From NCBI GenBank assembly GCA_029948255.1, contig JALIZF010001728.1, positions 1 through 64,000 on the forward strand: a DNA stretch of 64,000 nt. Direction: 5' to 3'. The notes under the pieces were generated by a model. That model was not told the origin of the DNA. It worked only from the letters and a program-made list of their open reading frames with translations, and made no database searches. This document shows positions 44,761 through 56,000 of this stretch, piece by piece. A program made the translations under genes and the position numbers. This DNA is from Telmatactis stephensoni (lineage: Eukaryota; Cnidaria; Anthozoa; Actiniaria; Isophelliidae). The stretch's first letter is position 1. Every line of letters starts with the position of its first letter.

Positions 44761-45414
44761 CTCATGTAAATATTGAATGTTTCATAAATAGTATATCTAA
44801 ATATCTAATTATTATTTGAAATTGGAACTCCATGCTGTCCAATTGAGGGATGATTGGACGGCAAAAAATCCCGTGGATTGTTGCTGAGTTCGTCTTGGCA
44901 GCGGGGGGATTTTTTGGGTTTGATTGTCTCTTGATTGGACAGTATGGAGTTCTAATACCTATTAATTATATATTCACATATTAATCCAACTGTCCAACAA
45001 CGATTGGACAGGTACCTATTTTATTGGAGTTGATATGTGAACATATAATTATACTTAGAAATTTTAGATATATATAACTCGTTAGAACAGAAATTTTATA
45101 ATATTTTATTATATAATATTATATATCTATATATTTCCATTTATAGAACTCCCTTATTTTATTTGTAATCTTTTGCCAGGGCTCCCATTGATAGCAGAGT
45201 TTTCATTAATTCTGAAGGGACTACCCTGGTTATATTTTCTTTGTTTTTAAATAAAGGTTTCATTCAGATGTAATTGCCATCAATTAACAGGTAATTTATC
45301 AACCTACTTCCCAGCCACGTTTTGTCAAATTTGATGCATTCTACTTTTGTCTAAAGCCTAAAACTCTCAGTTTCGAGGCTTCCGGGAGGAAAAGCCCTAG
45401 CAACCGACCATCGT

Positions 45415-45629
45415 GGAAGGTCAAATTTATCAACCTATCTGTTAGTGCGTTAGGTGTGTTTGCAAAAGAATCGTCAGATTTCCTTACTATGTTGACAGAC
45501 CTTGGTTTTGACGATAAGCACCAGAAATACGTTATCAGGAACATCATGAACATTGCTATTAGAACAACCTACTTTATTTTCTGCTCAAGGAACAAGGAAT
45601 GGAATAAACCAGACTTGATGAAATATTAA
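45415..45629 (+). pseudogene. Displaced C-terminus of the R2/NeSL-like LINE
   Basis: It reads KVKFINLSVSALGVFAKESS, then IRNIMNIAIRTTYFIFCSRN, ending in TAA. This is the typical last segment after the REL nuclease, cut off from 41877-43590 by the TIR element. A 3' UTR follows to the (ATT)n tract at 45820-45850. Confidence 0.75.
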
Positions 45630-45811
45630 CATTATTCACTCTTTCTCGTTATCATATCTTTGTATTTGTATCCATAATCAAAGCATATATACAAAAATAC
45701 ATATCTATATATTCGTTGTTAAAGTTAAGTGATTCAAGTAGACGATTGTAAACTACCTGAAAGCAGTGAGGTTTATAATTGTAAATTTAAGAAAAAGCTA
45801 TAATAAAGTTT

Positions 45812-45819
<8 letters not shown>

Positions 45820-45849
<30 letters not shown>

Positions 45850-45850
45850 T
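45820..45850. repeat. (ATT)n tail
   Basis: Ten ATT units after aataaagttttc, at the expected 3' end of the plus-strand LINE. Confidence 0.8.
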
Positions 45851-46029
45851 TGATATATATATATATATTTTAAATTATTTTGTCGTTTACATTTATAAAT
45901 GCATGTATCACTCAGTAGTCAATTGCAAATTGCCTTTAAGTAGAGAGATTTGTAATTGTTGTATAAATATAGAATAAAGACAACCTGCAAAGGAAGATCA
46001 ACAAAGATCGAACAAGCGACGATGTCCTT

Positions 46030-46430
46030 GAAAGACTTCAACAAAGGCAACAGCAACAAAATCACTACTACGACAGAAGTTCCAGGCCACTACCAGATCT
46101 CCATTCTGGTCAACCAGTTGTTATCCAAGACCCTACAACATTCAAGTGGAAACCAATAAAAGAAAAGATTGAAAGTCTTCCTCGTTCCTATACAGTATGA
46201 TCAAAGGGAAAGATCTGAGATGCAATCGTCAACACATGAGAGAAGTCCCTAATACCCTCAACGTAGTCAAGCCAGAAACTAGAGAGATGCCTCCAGACCC
46301 ACAACTCCACAGCACAGCAAACCCACAAGTCAGTCACCACCAGATAACCACAAGAAGCGGCCGACGAGTAGTACGACCACCAGAACACTATGGTTTCCAA
46401 GACAATTCATTAAAGAGGCACTAAGACAAA
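46030..46430 (+). pseudogene. Ty3/gypsy pol C-terminal fragment
   Basis: Frames with one shift encode GQPVVIQDPTTFKWKP and LPRSYTV, and then QITTRSGRRVVRPPEHYGF. This is the usual end of gypsy integrases (GQxVxxQDP...KWxP, PRSYxV..., TTRSGRxVxxP). No integrase core or LTR was found nearby. Confidence 0.65.
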
Positions 46431-46639
46431 AATTTGTTGAGTTAACAATATACAAACATTTATTGGAGAAATAGGGATGTAATGACATTAGCAATACAAG
46501 CATGTCTGTGGTGTGTGAGTGTGTGTGTGTGTGACATGTGCACGTGAGTGTCAATGTATTAAAGTCATGTATGTCAAGTAAGACAGAACGAATAAAGAAT
46601 ACACAGAGAACAGAACATAGCTGTTTACAGGCCCCCGTT

Positions 46640-46888
46640 TCACAAAGTTGCGTTACTTACGAGTACTCGTAAATCCAAAAATTGGATCTGTTTTCCCGAG
46701 GATTTACTATTTTCTCTTTCTTCAAACGGCCAGTATCTTTTGATATTCAATTGATTAATTATAGTTATTTAGAAGAAATGTTTTATACAAATTTACGTAC
46801 GTTTTCGACAAAAACGCTTGTTATATACGACTTTACGAGTACCCATAAGTCACGTACGCTTTGTGAAACGGGACGCAGGTATTTACGA
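46640..46888. repeat. Left part of the GAGTACTC minisatellite
   Basis: Diverged units of the 50-bp repeat (cgagtactcgtaa near 46658, cgctttgtgaaacggg near 46856) lie before the TIR element. Open frames here are spurious. Confidence 0.6.
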
Positions 46889-48026
46889 GTAGAGCAGATT
46901 TCGTATGAGTATGACACGGCACGGCACACGGCACGGACACGACACGGCATAGTCACGGCACCGAACCTCGCCTGGTGACTTCTTCGCCATGGCAACGCTC
47001 TTGGCAGTAAATTAGAAACAGAAAAAGAAGTTGTTTTCCTTCACAATTTGGTTTGTAAAGTCGTTAACATGCAAGTCCAAAAAGCATTGTAGAAATTTTA
47101 AATATAAACAAGAACGTTCTGAAGTGATAAGACAACTATGGCACACAATTTACGAAACTTGACAGGGATAAGCTTAGGCCAAACATAATCCGTCGCTGCT
47201 GAACTTTTTTAAAACAGTGAGCAAGTAAAACTTAATAGTCAGAAAAAATTACCTACATTAAGTCAGTATGAAGTTATAGCAATTATTTCCAGGGATTGTC
47301 GTGGAGATTATTCCAAAAGAGTCTCGTGTTTACATCTCTTGCTGAAAATGGCGTATTTGCAGTGTTTGCAAAGTCGGCGAATCTATCGAAAACATTCCTG
47401 TTCCGAAACAAAATAAAATACACATCACACATAACATGAAACAAAGAATTTAATGTGTACATACAGAACAGTTTTTACACTTTCAAATGGTTCAATATAA
47501 TAAGTACAAACCAGAAAAATCAACTGCCAAGTTCCCACGTACGTCAACCTCGCCATAATTTTCATCTCGACCGAAAGATTGAAAGGATTTGGTGTCGTTT
47601 TTTAACTTTTTGAAAGAGTTGTCCTCATTTCTTGAATTTTTCTTAAACATACAAGCCATTTAGAGCAAAGAAGATACAAATTCGTTGGCTTCTAGCAAAG
47701 AAAATGGAAGTTTTTGAGTCCAGCAGTCACGGCAAGCTTACGGCACGGAGGCTTCTTGCTAAAACAATTTTGACCAATCAGAATGCGAGAAATTCGTTTT
47801 TGTCCAATCAAAACTCCTGATTACGGACACGGCGCGGCACGGCACGGCACGGCACGGACACAGCAAGTTACGGCAAACTTACGACAAGACAAGTCCGTGT
47901 TGAACCAATCAGATTGTTAGAAAATGAAAATCAACCAATCAAATGAAAGAAAATATTACGGTCACGGCACGGCACGGTCACGGCACTGACTTGCCGTAGC
48001 CGTGACACACTCATACGAAATCTGCT
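46889..48026. mobile_element. TIR element GAGCAGATTTCGTATGAG, long copy
   Basis: The ends GAGCAGATTTCGTATGAGTA and its complement (about 48000-48026) are flanked by TA on both sides, inside a minisatellite unit. The subterminal regions are CACGGCACGG repeats (46905-46965, 47824-47880, 47955-47990). The interior of about 850 bp shows no transposase ORF. Confidence 0.78.
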
Positions 48027-48415
48027 CTATTCGAAAGTTACGCACGCTTTGCGAAACGGAACGCAGGTCTTTACGAGTACTCGAAAGTTACGCACGATTT
48101 GCGAAACGGAACGTAGGCCTTTATAAGTACTCGTAAGTTATGCACGCTTTGTGAAACGGAACGCAGGCCTTTATGAGTACTCGTAAGTTACGCACGCTTT
48201 GCGAAACGGAACGCAGGTCTTTACGAGTACTAGTAAGTTACGCACGCTTTGTGAAACGGAACGCAGGTCTTTATGAGTACTCGTAAGTTACGCACGCTTT
48301 GCGAAACGGAACGCAGGTCTTTACGAGTACTAGTAAGTTACGCACGCTTTGTGAAATGGAACGCAGGTCTTTGTGAGTACTCGTAAGTAATGCACGCTTT
48401 GTGAAACGAATGCCA
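48027..48415. repeat. 50-bp minisatellite, about 8 units
   Basis: The unit begins acgcaggtctttacgagtac, then tcgtaagttacgcacg. It is exactly 50 bp apart at 48061, 48111, 48161, 48211, 48261, 48311 and 48361. Each unit contains the palindrome GAGTACTC or a one-base variant. Confidence 0.93.
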
Positions 48416-48667
48416 GGGTCCAATTAATTGAAGGGCGATTAATTAATTCTAATCCTGGGTTAAAATGAACAGTTTTCTTCAGATATAATTCTGGGTTAAC
48501 GCTAATCGTCTTTTGAACAACCGGGCCAAGACCTTAGGTTCTTGAGTCAGAGAAAAGGGGAGGGAGAAGGGATCGATGATCTTTTCCTGTTCCTTTCCCT
48601 CCCACCACCCCCTCCCCCTCTAGAAAGCCTAATACTCGGAAAACAACATTAATCGATGCTAGTTAGA

Positions 48668-48921
48668 GCAGATTTCGTATGAGAGTGAAGACGACCGCGC
48701 CGTGCCGTGACCGTGTCAGTGCCGTACTATCTATAAAAACATTCGAAATTCCTTTTGCCGTAATTAACTGTGCTGTGACCGTACGGTGCCGTTTTCACAG
48801 TCATAAGAAATCTACTCTATCAGTGCCGTGTTGCGTTGTCTATAAAAACATTCAAAATTCCTACCGTAACCGTACCGTGACCGTGCGGTGCCGTTTTCAC
48901 ACTCATACGAAATCTACTCTG
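48668..48921. mobile_element. TIR element GAGCAGATTTCGTATGAG, short copy (MITE)
   Basis: It starts AGAGCAGATTTCGTATGAGA and ends TCATACGAAATCTACTCT. The interior is rich in ACCGTGCCG-type repeats. A half end (gtcataagaaatctactct) lies inside at about 48800. It is a deletion derivative of the family at 46889. Confidence 0.72.
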
Positions 48922-49040
48922 AGCCTAAGCACAAGCAACATATACACAGACTCAATATGACATTTATCACCAAGATACCATGATACTAATTAAGAGAGCG
49001 AAAGTGCTATTGATGTCTGTACGGTGTACTTGGCCCTTAA

Positions 49041-49651
49041 GGTAATGGTTTCTATAAATCTTCATATAGATTATTTTTGAGTTGGGAACATGAAATCAAT
49101 AAAGAAAATGAGGGGTCACGGTGCTAGTTTCGGTGCTATATATAATAGCTCGAAAAGAGCGAAATCTCGCCATTTCGAACGAAAACAACAGATTTCATAG
49201 TTTGACCTCTAGCGTACGGTAAGTATTTGCAAATAAGCAAACTAAAGGCTTTCAGACATGCTCAAGTGGATAAAGTATCATGAAAAGTAATATGCCTTCA
49301 CTTATTTGTAGGTAAAGTTAGTTATTCGCATTTGAAAGATGGAAATCAGTTTTACTTGCGAGCGAATCGGACGTTCATTTGGTCGATTTTTCGCGATTTT
49401 CTCAAAAACCTATCGACGAATTTTTTTTACTTTTTTGATATATTTTAGTTTTGATAAAAATACACTGAAAAAGCAAAAAAATAGAATAGGTCGCGGTGCT
49501 AGATTTTGAGTTATAATGCTTTGAATACTACTACATCCCGTCCGCCATATTGAAATATTTGGAACACAGGAAGCCCGGTCAAATTTCGTATAGCGCGCGC
49601 GTACGAAAACTTGCGCAGAAATGACGCGCACGAATGCGCGAGCCCATTACC
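49041..49651. mobile_element. TTAA-flanked MITE, 611 bp
   Basis: GGTAATGG ... CCATTACC ends are flanked by TTAA on each side (49037-49040, 49652-49655). A TTAA duplication is typical of piggyBac/Kolobok-type insertions. There is no transposase ORF. Confidence 0.6.
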
Positions 49652-49655
49652 TTAA

Positions 49656-50059
49656 GGCTATTTTTAGTAACAGGAAGTTGACACCATCGCGCGCGGAAAA
49701 AAAATGCAATTTGATTGCGCCTTGCGCGCGCGAGATGGCTTCATCTTCCTTTCCCTAAAAATAATCTTAAGCTCCAAGCATATCTCTCAGACATCAAATT
49801 TGCGAGTTTTGCCCTTTCTTAGTATATCACTTAGCAGTAAAAGAAAGACCATTGTTGGCCTAATTAGCAATTCATCAGCGAGTCTGTGCATGTCCTTTGC
49901 TTGTACTTATTTCGATAGCGAATTGACAAATGCTGCTAATAATGAACTGTACATCACTGAGTCTGCATATGTTGCTTATACTTATGTCTCTATTGAAGAC
50001 CAGCCTAAAGTCACTTATGATTTCACAATCCTTATGAATGTGTTGTGCATCGTGACAAC
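49656..50059. other. 3' flank of the PAN-domain gene, no separate gene
   Basis: The plus-strand frame at 49704-50153 overlaps the antisense terminal exon of the PAN gene, and I treat it as a shadow. No clear AATAAA was seen on the minus strand just after the stop. Confidence 0.5.
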
Positions 50060-53000
50060 CTACAACTTTCCATACAAAAACACATCAGCACACACTGTAC
50101 CAGGATTATTATACTCTGTAAAGTTTTTAAGATCTTGTCCATTCCAAATGTGATATTCCTGGCCTGCGGTCACAACCAAAGTCGAGGGAAAGTTCAACAC
50201 GAGTTGAGGTGAGTGAACAGTAAACCCTGAGAGCTGGTAACCCGAAAATTCCGGCTTCAGTATCATCGATGTTGGAGGAAAAATTGTGTTGTTAGCGGCG
50301 TCTGTGATCACGGTCGCGAAGTAAGCGCCATAATCAACGTGAATACATCCCCAGTAACTTTTTAATTCGATATCGCCATGGGTAGCGCACTGAATGTACC
50401 CAGAAAGATGGACAAGTTTGATCTTTGTACATTTTCCGTGTTTTGTTGTGGTAAATGAGCCAAAAGTGTCATTAGCCGCTCCAAAACAAACCGGATTGGT
50501 GTTCATTTTAAGCCAGTGCCCTGTAAAATGAAAAAAAAAAAAAAAAGATTTAAAAAGTGGAGTTTAATTTGTAGGGGAAATGCACCGTTCGAGAAGAATT
50601 ATGAAGAAATACCGCACATATTTGATGAAAGTTGCTGCATACCACGAGTGCGTCCACTCATCAAATACAAGCGGTAGTTTTCATTAATTCCTCGAGAATT
50701 AATTTCCTACATGAGAAAATGAGGTAAGACAAAGAATCCCCGTGACCCACCATATGCCCCGTTTGATGCTATTTATAGCCGAACTTCGTCATCATGACCT
50801 CGACTTAACCAAGACCATTTCGCGATTTTTGTTTTAATTTGTTTTTGTTTTTGTTTTTGTTTTTGTTTTAATTTGTTTTTGTTTTTGTTTTTGTTTTTGT
50901 TTTTGTTTTTGTTTTTGTTTTTGTTTTTGTTTTTGTTTTTGTTTTTGTTTTTGTTTTTGTTTTTGTTTTTGTTTTTGTTTTTGTTTTTGTTTTTGTTTTT
51001 GTTTTTGTTTTTGTTTTTGTTTTTGTTTTTGTTTTTGTTTTTGTTTTTGTTTTTGTTTTTGTTTTTGTTTTTGTTTTTGTTTTTGTTTTTGTTTTTGTTT
51101 TTGTTTTTGTTTTTGTTTTTGTTTTTGTTTTTGTTTTTGTTTTTGTTTTTTGTACTCCATTTGCCTTTTTTCTCAAGTTTAAATTCTTTTTCATCGACAA
51201 ACGTTATACACTCTTTTTCCGACATCCCAGGTTGTGATCTTGAGATAATGCGAAAGCTTGCGCGCTCTCAACCATTCAGATTCATTCTATAGCTAAAAAT
51301 AGCATCAAACAGGGCATATGATTGTCCAAAGACCTAATACGCACGATTCCTTCTCTTACCTCATTTTCTCTTGTTTCCTATTAATAACATATTTACAAAA
51401 GACACGTGTTCCTAATCACGAAAATACGGCTGACAAAACGTTTTTGGCCAACCACCGAGGTTCTATTTAAAATTCAGAATTTTACGGGAAAAAATTATAA
51501 TATGTTAGATTGTTTTGAAAATTATAAAATTTTTGGAATCATCTTTAGAAGTCGAATTTTTTGAAGTCGTTTTTTTAGTTTGTAGTCTAGAAGTGACAAT
51601 GTAATAAAGTCATGAACGAAATGTTTGCATTTGCCTTAAAAAATATAATAAAGCAAAATTAAAGCAAGTTTTGTTATTGAATGTGAATATTAAGAGCTTT
51701 CTTCATCTCTCTCGACTTTCCAGATTTGTTTTACTTTGTACACTGAGAACTACGCCGAACTTCGAGCTGCATGACACCGTGCCGATTAAGGCAGTATTTG
51801 CTACAATCGGCGCCTTCTTGAACTGACACACTTTCGAAAAAATCAAAGCCCTCTATGAGGACATGTGGTTACTGGTAGTCAAAACATGATATAGCATCCA
51901 CAATCATCACCATGTCTACTATCGTAGATTTTTAGAGTTATGGCCTAGTTTTCATTAATATATGATCACTCTGAGTGTGGATAACTGCATGGTCTTAGTA
52001 CTTGATCAAGTCCCAACCATCATCTAATGATCTCTAATGTGTAAGTGTGCATTCCAAGACTGCCCATGGATGCCCCCGCTGATGTATAGGGCCCAGCATC
52101 GAATAATTCGCACTTGGCTCACGCCTCAAAGATGACTGATGAATGAAGGGCATTGTCTTTTTACGTTCTTAACCAATCAGGAGTGCATCGCGTGACCGAT
52201 TGCGCAAGAATGGCCTTTTCTCGAGACGAAATCACAAATAAAAATATTTGCAGTTTATACCTCATTCCCAGGCTACGCCAGGGCACGAGTAATATCACAC
52301 GCGTAGTTCTATATGGAGCGTAAACTGGCTGCCTGTGTTGCATGACGTTGCATCAGACTCATTGTACGTTGCACCACGGCGAAACTTGCCGCATTGTCTA
52401 CTGTATTCGACGCTTTAGATCAAACGAATGATAAATATAAAGCCATTACATACAATATATATAAATCTCTCATTTTATCAGTATCTGAAGGAGGTATTTG
52501 TTACAATGTGCGTCTCAAAGTGTACAGTCAACAAGTCAATACGTACAGTCAATTACACTAGATTTTACAAAAAAGTCAGTTAGATCCACTGTGTTATTAC
52601 TCGGGCTACCTGTGGTAGCTCGAGTCTAGGTTTACCTTTTCGGTCTATCTATCTATCAACGTCGCAAATCGGCAAATTACCCAGAAGCCTTTGGGGTACA
52701 CTGTTGACCACGAGGCTTCCTGTGGTCGCGAGAGATTGAGAACAAAATGGCGGACGCTATCAATCGGAATTTTTCGAACTATTGGCTTTTAATCTCAAGA
52801 TACTTTGCTTTAATCGTTAATATCGAATTCTCGAATTTAGTGATGACCTTCTTACCAGCTGTTGTAATTAACTTATAATGTATTGATCGTCCAAGAACAC
52901 GAGACAGATCGATTTGTGGCAGCGAACTTCACTTGAGGACAGACATGTAAGACACGGAGATATTGTCTTTCATAGATCAGTAGTTTGTTTTAATTAATAA

Positions 53001-56000
53001 TATTTCACCACTGCTTGCACATAATATTTACTTACACGGTGCCTACAGTCATGCTCTTCCTGAGAGCCGTGTTAAAAACGAACTAATTAACTAACAATAT
53101 CTACAATGTCTATTTAATAATTAAGCCAGGAAACAGGAATTAGTAAATGGTGCAAAATTACACCAAATAAACAATGGAAAACAAATGATTTTTTATTATT
53201 AACTTATAAATATTTAGTGCAATCTGTATTTTGTACAATGTCAGTTATATAGTTGAATGCACTTTATTGTCAATCATGCTCAATGTTAGCAGATAAAAAT
53301 ATAGTGATGGATAATCATGGAAATGATAGTAATGTTTATGAGACCTTATATTAGCAACAATTGAAGAATAATTTTAGAATGTACAAAATGATATTTTCAA
53401 TCAATGAAAAGTGATACTCAACCACAAATTTGTACAAGCTTTGTGCAACCATGTTCACAGAAACAAGATAAAGTGGATTGAATTGAAGATATTATTGTAT
53501 GTAGTAGTATCAGATTGATGTGCACGGAGGAGCTATATATGGTATCGGTACTGAGCATATATTGTATGACATTACACTTCTTCAAATAAAGCATCAGCAA
53601 CTGACTACTGCTATAATCATTGATCTGCTCCATATTAAAGACATGGTAATACATGTATTGAAAAGTTGTGTTAAGAAACTGAAATGATTTCATAGAAAGG
53701 TAAATGTGCTACTTCTAGAATCTACCAATGTGACAACAGGTCACAACAGCAATATCAAAATCATTTTAACTTGGACATCGAAACAGTCTGCCACAGTTTG
53801 TAAGTTTTGTTTCCATAAATCAAAGTAAAAAAGTACAGAATAGAAATTTAAATTGTCTGAGCTATAATGTATTATCTATAGATCATATTGGATAATTTGG
53901 TAGGCATTTACAAAATAAAGCAGACTGTATACTGTATATGTCTGGCGTGATAAAAAGACCAGCAGTATATCAATAACCACCATGATGTGGTACAATTATG
54001 TACAAACTACTTTCTCCCCAATATAATTTGTGTTCTACTCTGGGAGTACTTGTCATGCATTTTTGCAATCAAAAGACACTGACAAGTCAAACTGGTTTCC
54101 ATCAACTTCTGTTCTCCATTTCTCCCCAAGTACTATACACAGGTGTAGCCCGAGTGAACGCCTATTAGGCGTCTAGTTTTAGCCAAGCTACACAAGTTTC
54201 GCCTAAAGCTGACTCGTCAAAGGTCACGGTGAATAAAATGAAACATGTTTGCATTTTGATCAAATATTAATAATATAAAGAAAAGTCGAGTCAATTCCTA
54301 CTTATTTTAACATTCTCTCTTGGGCTGATAGAGTACAAACACAAACCGCTAGCGGCTCGACTCACGGCCAGTTTCAGGCTGTTTCAGGCGGCAGTTCGTA
54401 CTCAAAATGTTTTCGTTTGCTTTTTCATATCTTAACATTTACTCGCGTGCTGATAAACTGAGTACCAACACTAAAAGCTTGGATGACTTTGATTTTGGAC
54501 CGTTGCGACAATATTTGTTCAGTTGACAGTGACATACATAAATGATATTGTGAAAGCTTCTACTAAAATGAAATTTTTCCTTTTTGCTGATGACACTAAT
54601 CTATACTTTATGGAAGCAAAGATTTAAAAATAGACCTCTATGAGGCCATGTGGTTACTGGCCTCAAATCCAAATATAGATATAGACATATTTCAAGGCCT
54701 GTCCCTGGTTTGGGGTGGGGGTAGGGGTTTACTTCGACTAGTGCATACACACACACCGACTTTGTCCTAGTGCCCTTGGTAAGTTTATTTAAATTTCTAC
54801 ATAAGCAAAATGAAAAACCGAAGTACTATATAAAATGTAACATAACTATTGAGAAATATAAATCATGTTCAACCTGCCTTCGCATCTTTAACTAGTAAAT
54901 GTACATTGTAAACACGGCTGGAAAACAAAATTTCGATCAAACATGTAAGTTCGGTTGAGAAATTGCCTCAACCAAATCAACAATAAACCACACTTCAAGA
55001 TAATCTTGAATTTTACGAGGTCAAAAACAAGACGACGTTTGGCATTTCGTTTTAGTATTACAATGTAAAATAATGATGGCGGAGAGCCAAGTAGAATTCT
55101 TATCAAAGTAAAAATATACTTTTAGTCTTTCCAAAGTCTCACAAGAATCAATTAAAGCTGTGCCTGATTACATCAAATAAAGAAAATTCTATATAGTTAC
55201 AGACTTTGCATTCGTATTTTACGTGAAAGTACTTGTATATTATTCACGGTTCTGAAACGGTCTGAAATGTTGGTGTCCTGTGGAGCAATACGCTACAGTT
55301 TTAGTTATGTGACATAACAACTCTTGCCGAATAAAACCTCTTGTGCATCAAATTATTTCACTTTCGGCTCAAATATTATCTCCAAACACAATTTTCTAAA
55401 CCATATTTTAGAATAAAATCGATTGGACGAGAAATACAATTTTAATTCAAGTGGCACCTATGCCGTGACGTGCAAACAAAGCTTTGTCTGTTACAAATCG
55501 AAAACTTTCGAACCTTTAGACACGACTTTGTCCTACTGCCCTTGGTAAGTTCATTTAAATTTCTACATAACCAAAATGAAAACTGAAGTACTATATAAAA
55601 TGTAACAGAACCATTGAGAAATATAAATTACGATCAACTTACCTTCGCATCTCTAATTACTAAATGCACATTATAAACTCAATTGGAAAACAAAATTTCA
55701 ATCAAACATATCTTTCTAAAACTCGCAACAATCAATTAAGCTCTACCTGATTACTCCCAAAGCCAAATTTACACTAAAATATCGCCCCATGTTTCCGTGC
55801 TTAAGTTTCCTATTTCATTCCGAACGGCTTCGTCAATACTAGGTTTATCAAAAATTGATCAAACGTTTCCCTTACAAATATATTTATGAACTAAACTGAA
55901 CATCTGGTCTGAAGAGATATATTTTATAACCACAAAGCCTATATTTGATTATTAATAATCGACTTAAACACCCTCGGATGGGCGCATGAAGTTCGCATAT

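Larger units (their letters stand above)
43595..45414. mobile_element. TIR element interrupting the LINE
   Basis: The 32-bp TIRs start ACGATGGTCGGTTGC then TAGGGCTTTTCCTCCCG, with the complement at 45382-45414. LINE coding sequence flanks both sides (CFKNT to the left, FINLSVSALGVF to the right). The interior holds a long palindrome and a LINE fragment but no transposase that I recognise. Confidence 0.8.

Noticed and set aside
49704..50153. 149-codon plus-strand frame
   Set aside because: It overlaps the terminal exon of the PAN gene in antisense. I see no recognisable domain and no splice support.
50773..51292. Four long overlapping frames (Lys/Asn, Lys/Gln, Lys/Thr, Leu/Phe repeats)
   Set aside because: All are products of the (GTTTTT)n hexamer read in different frames.
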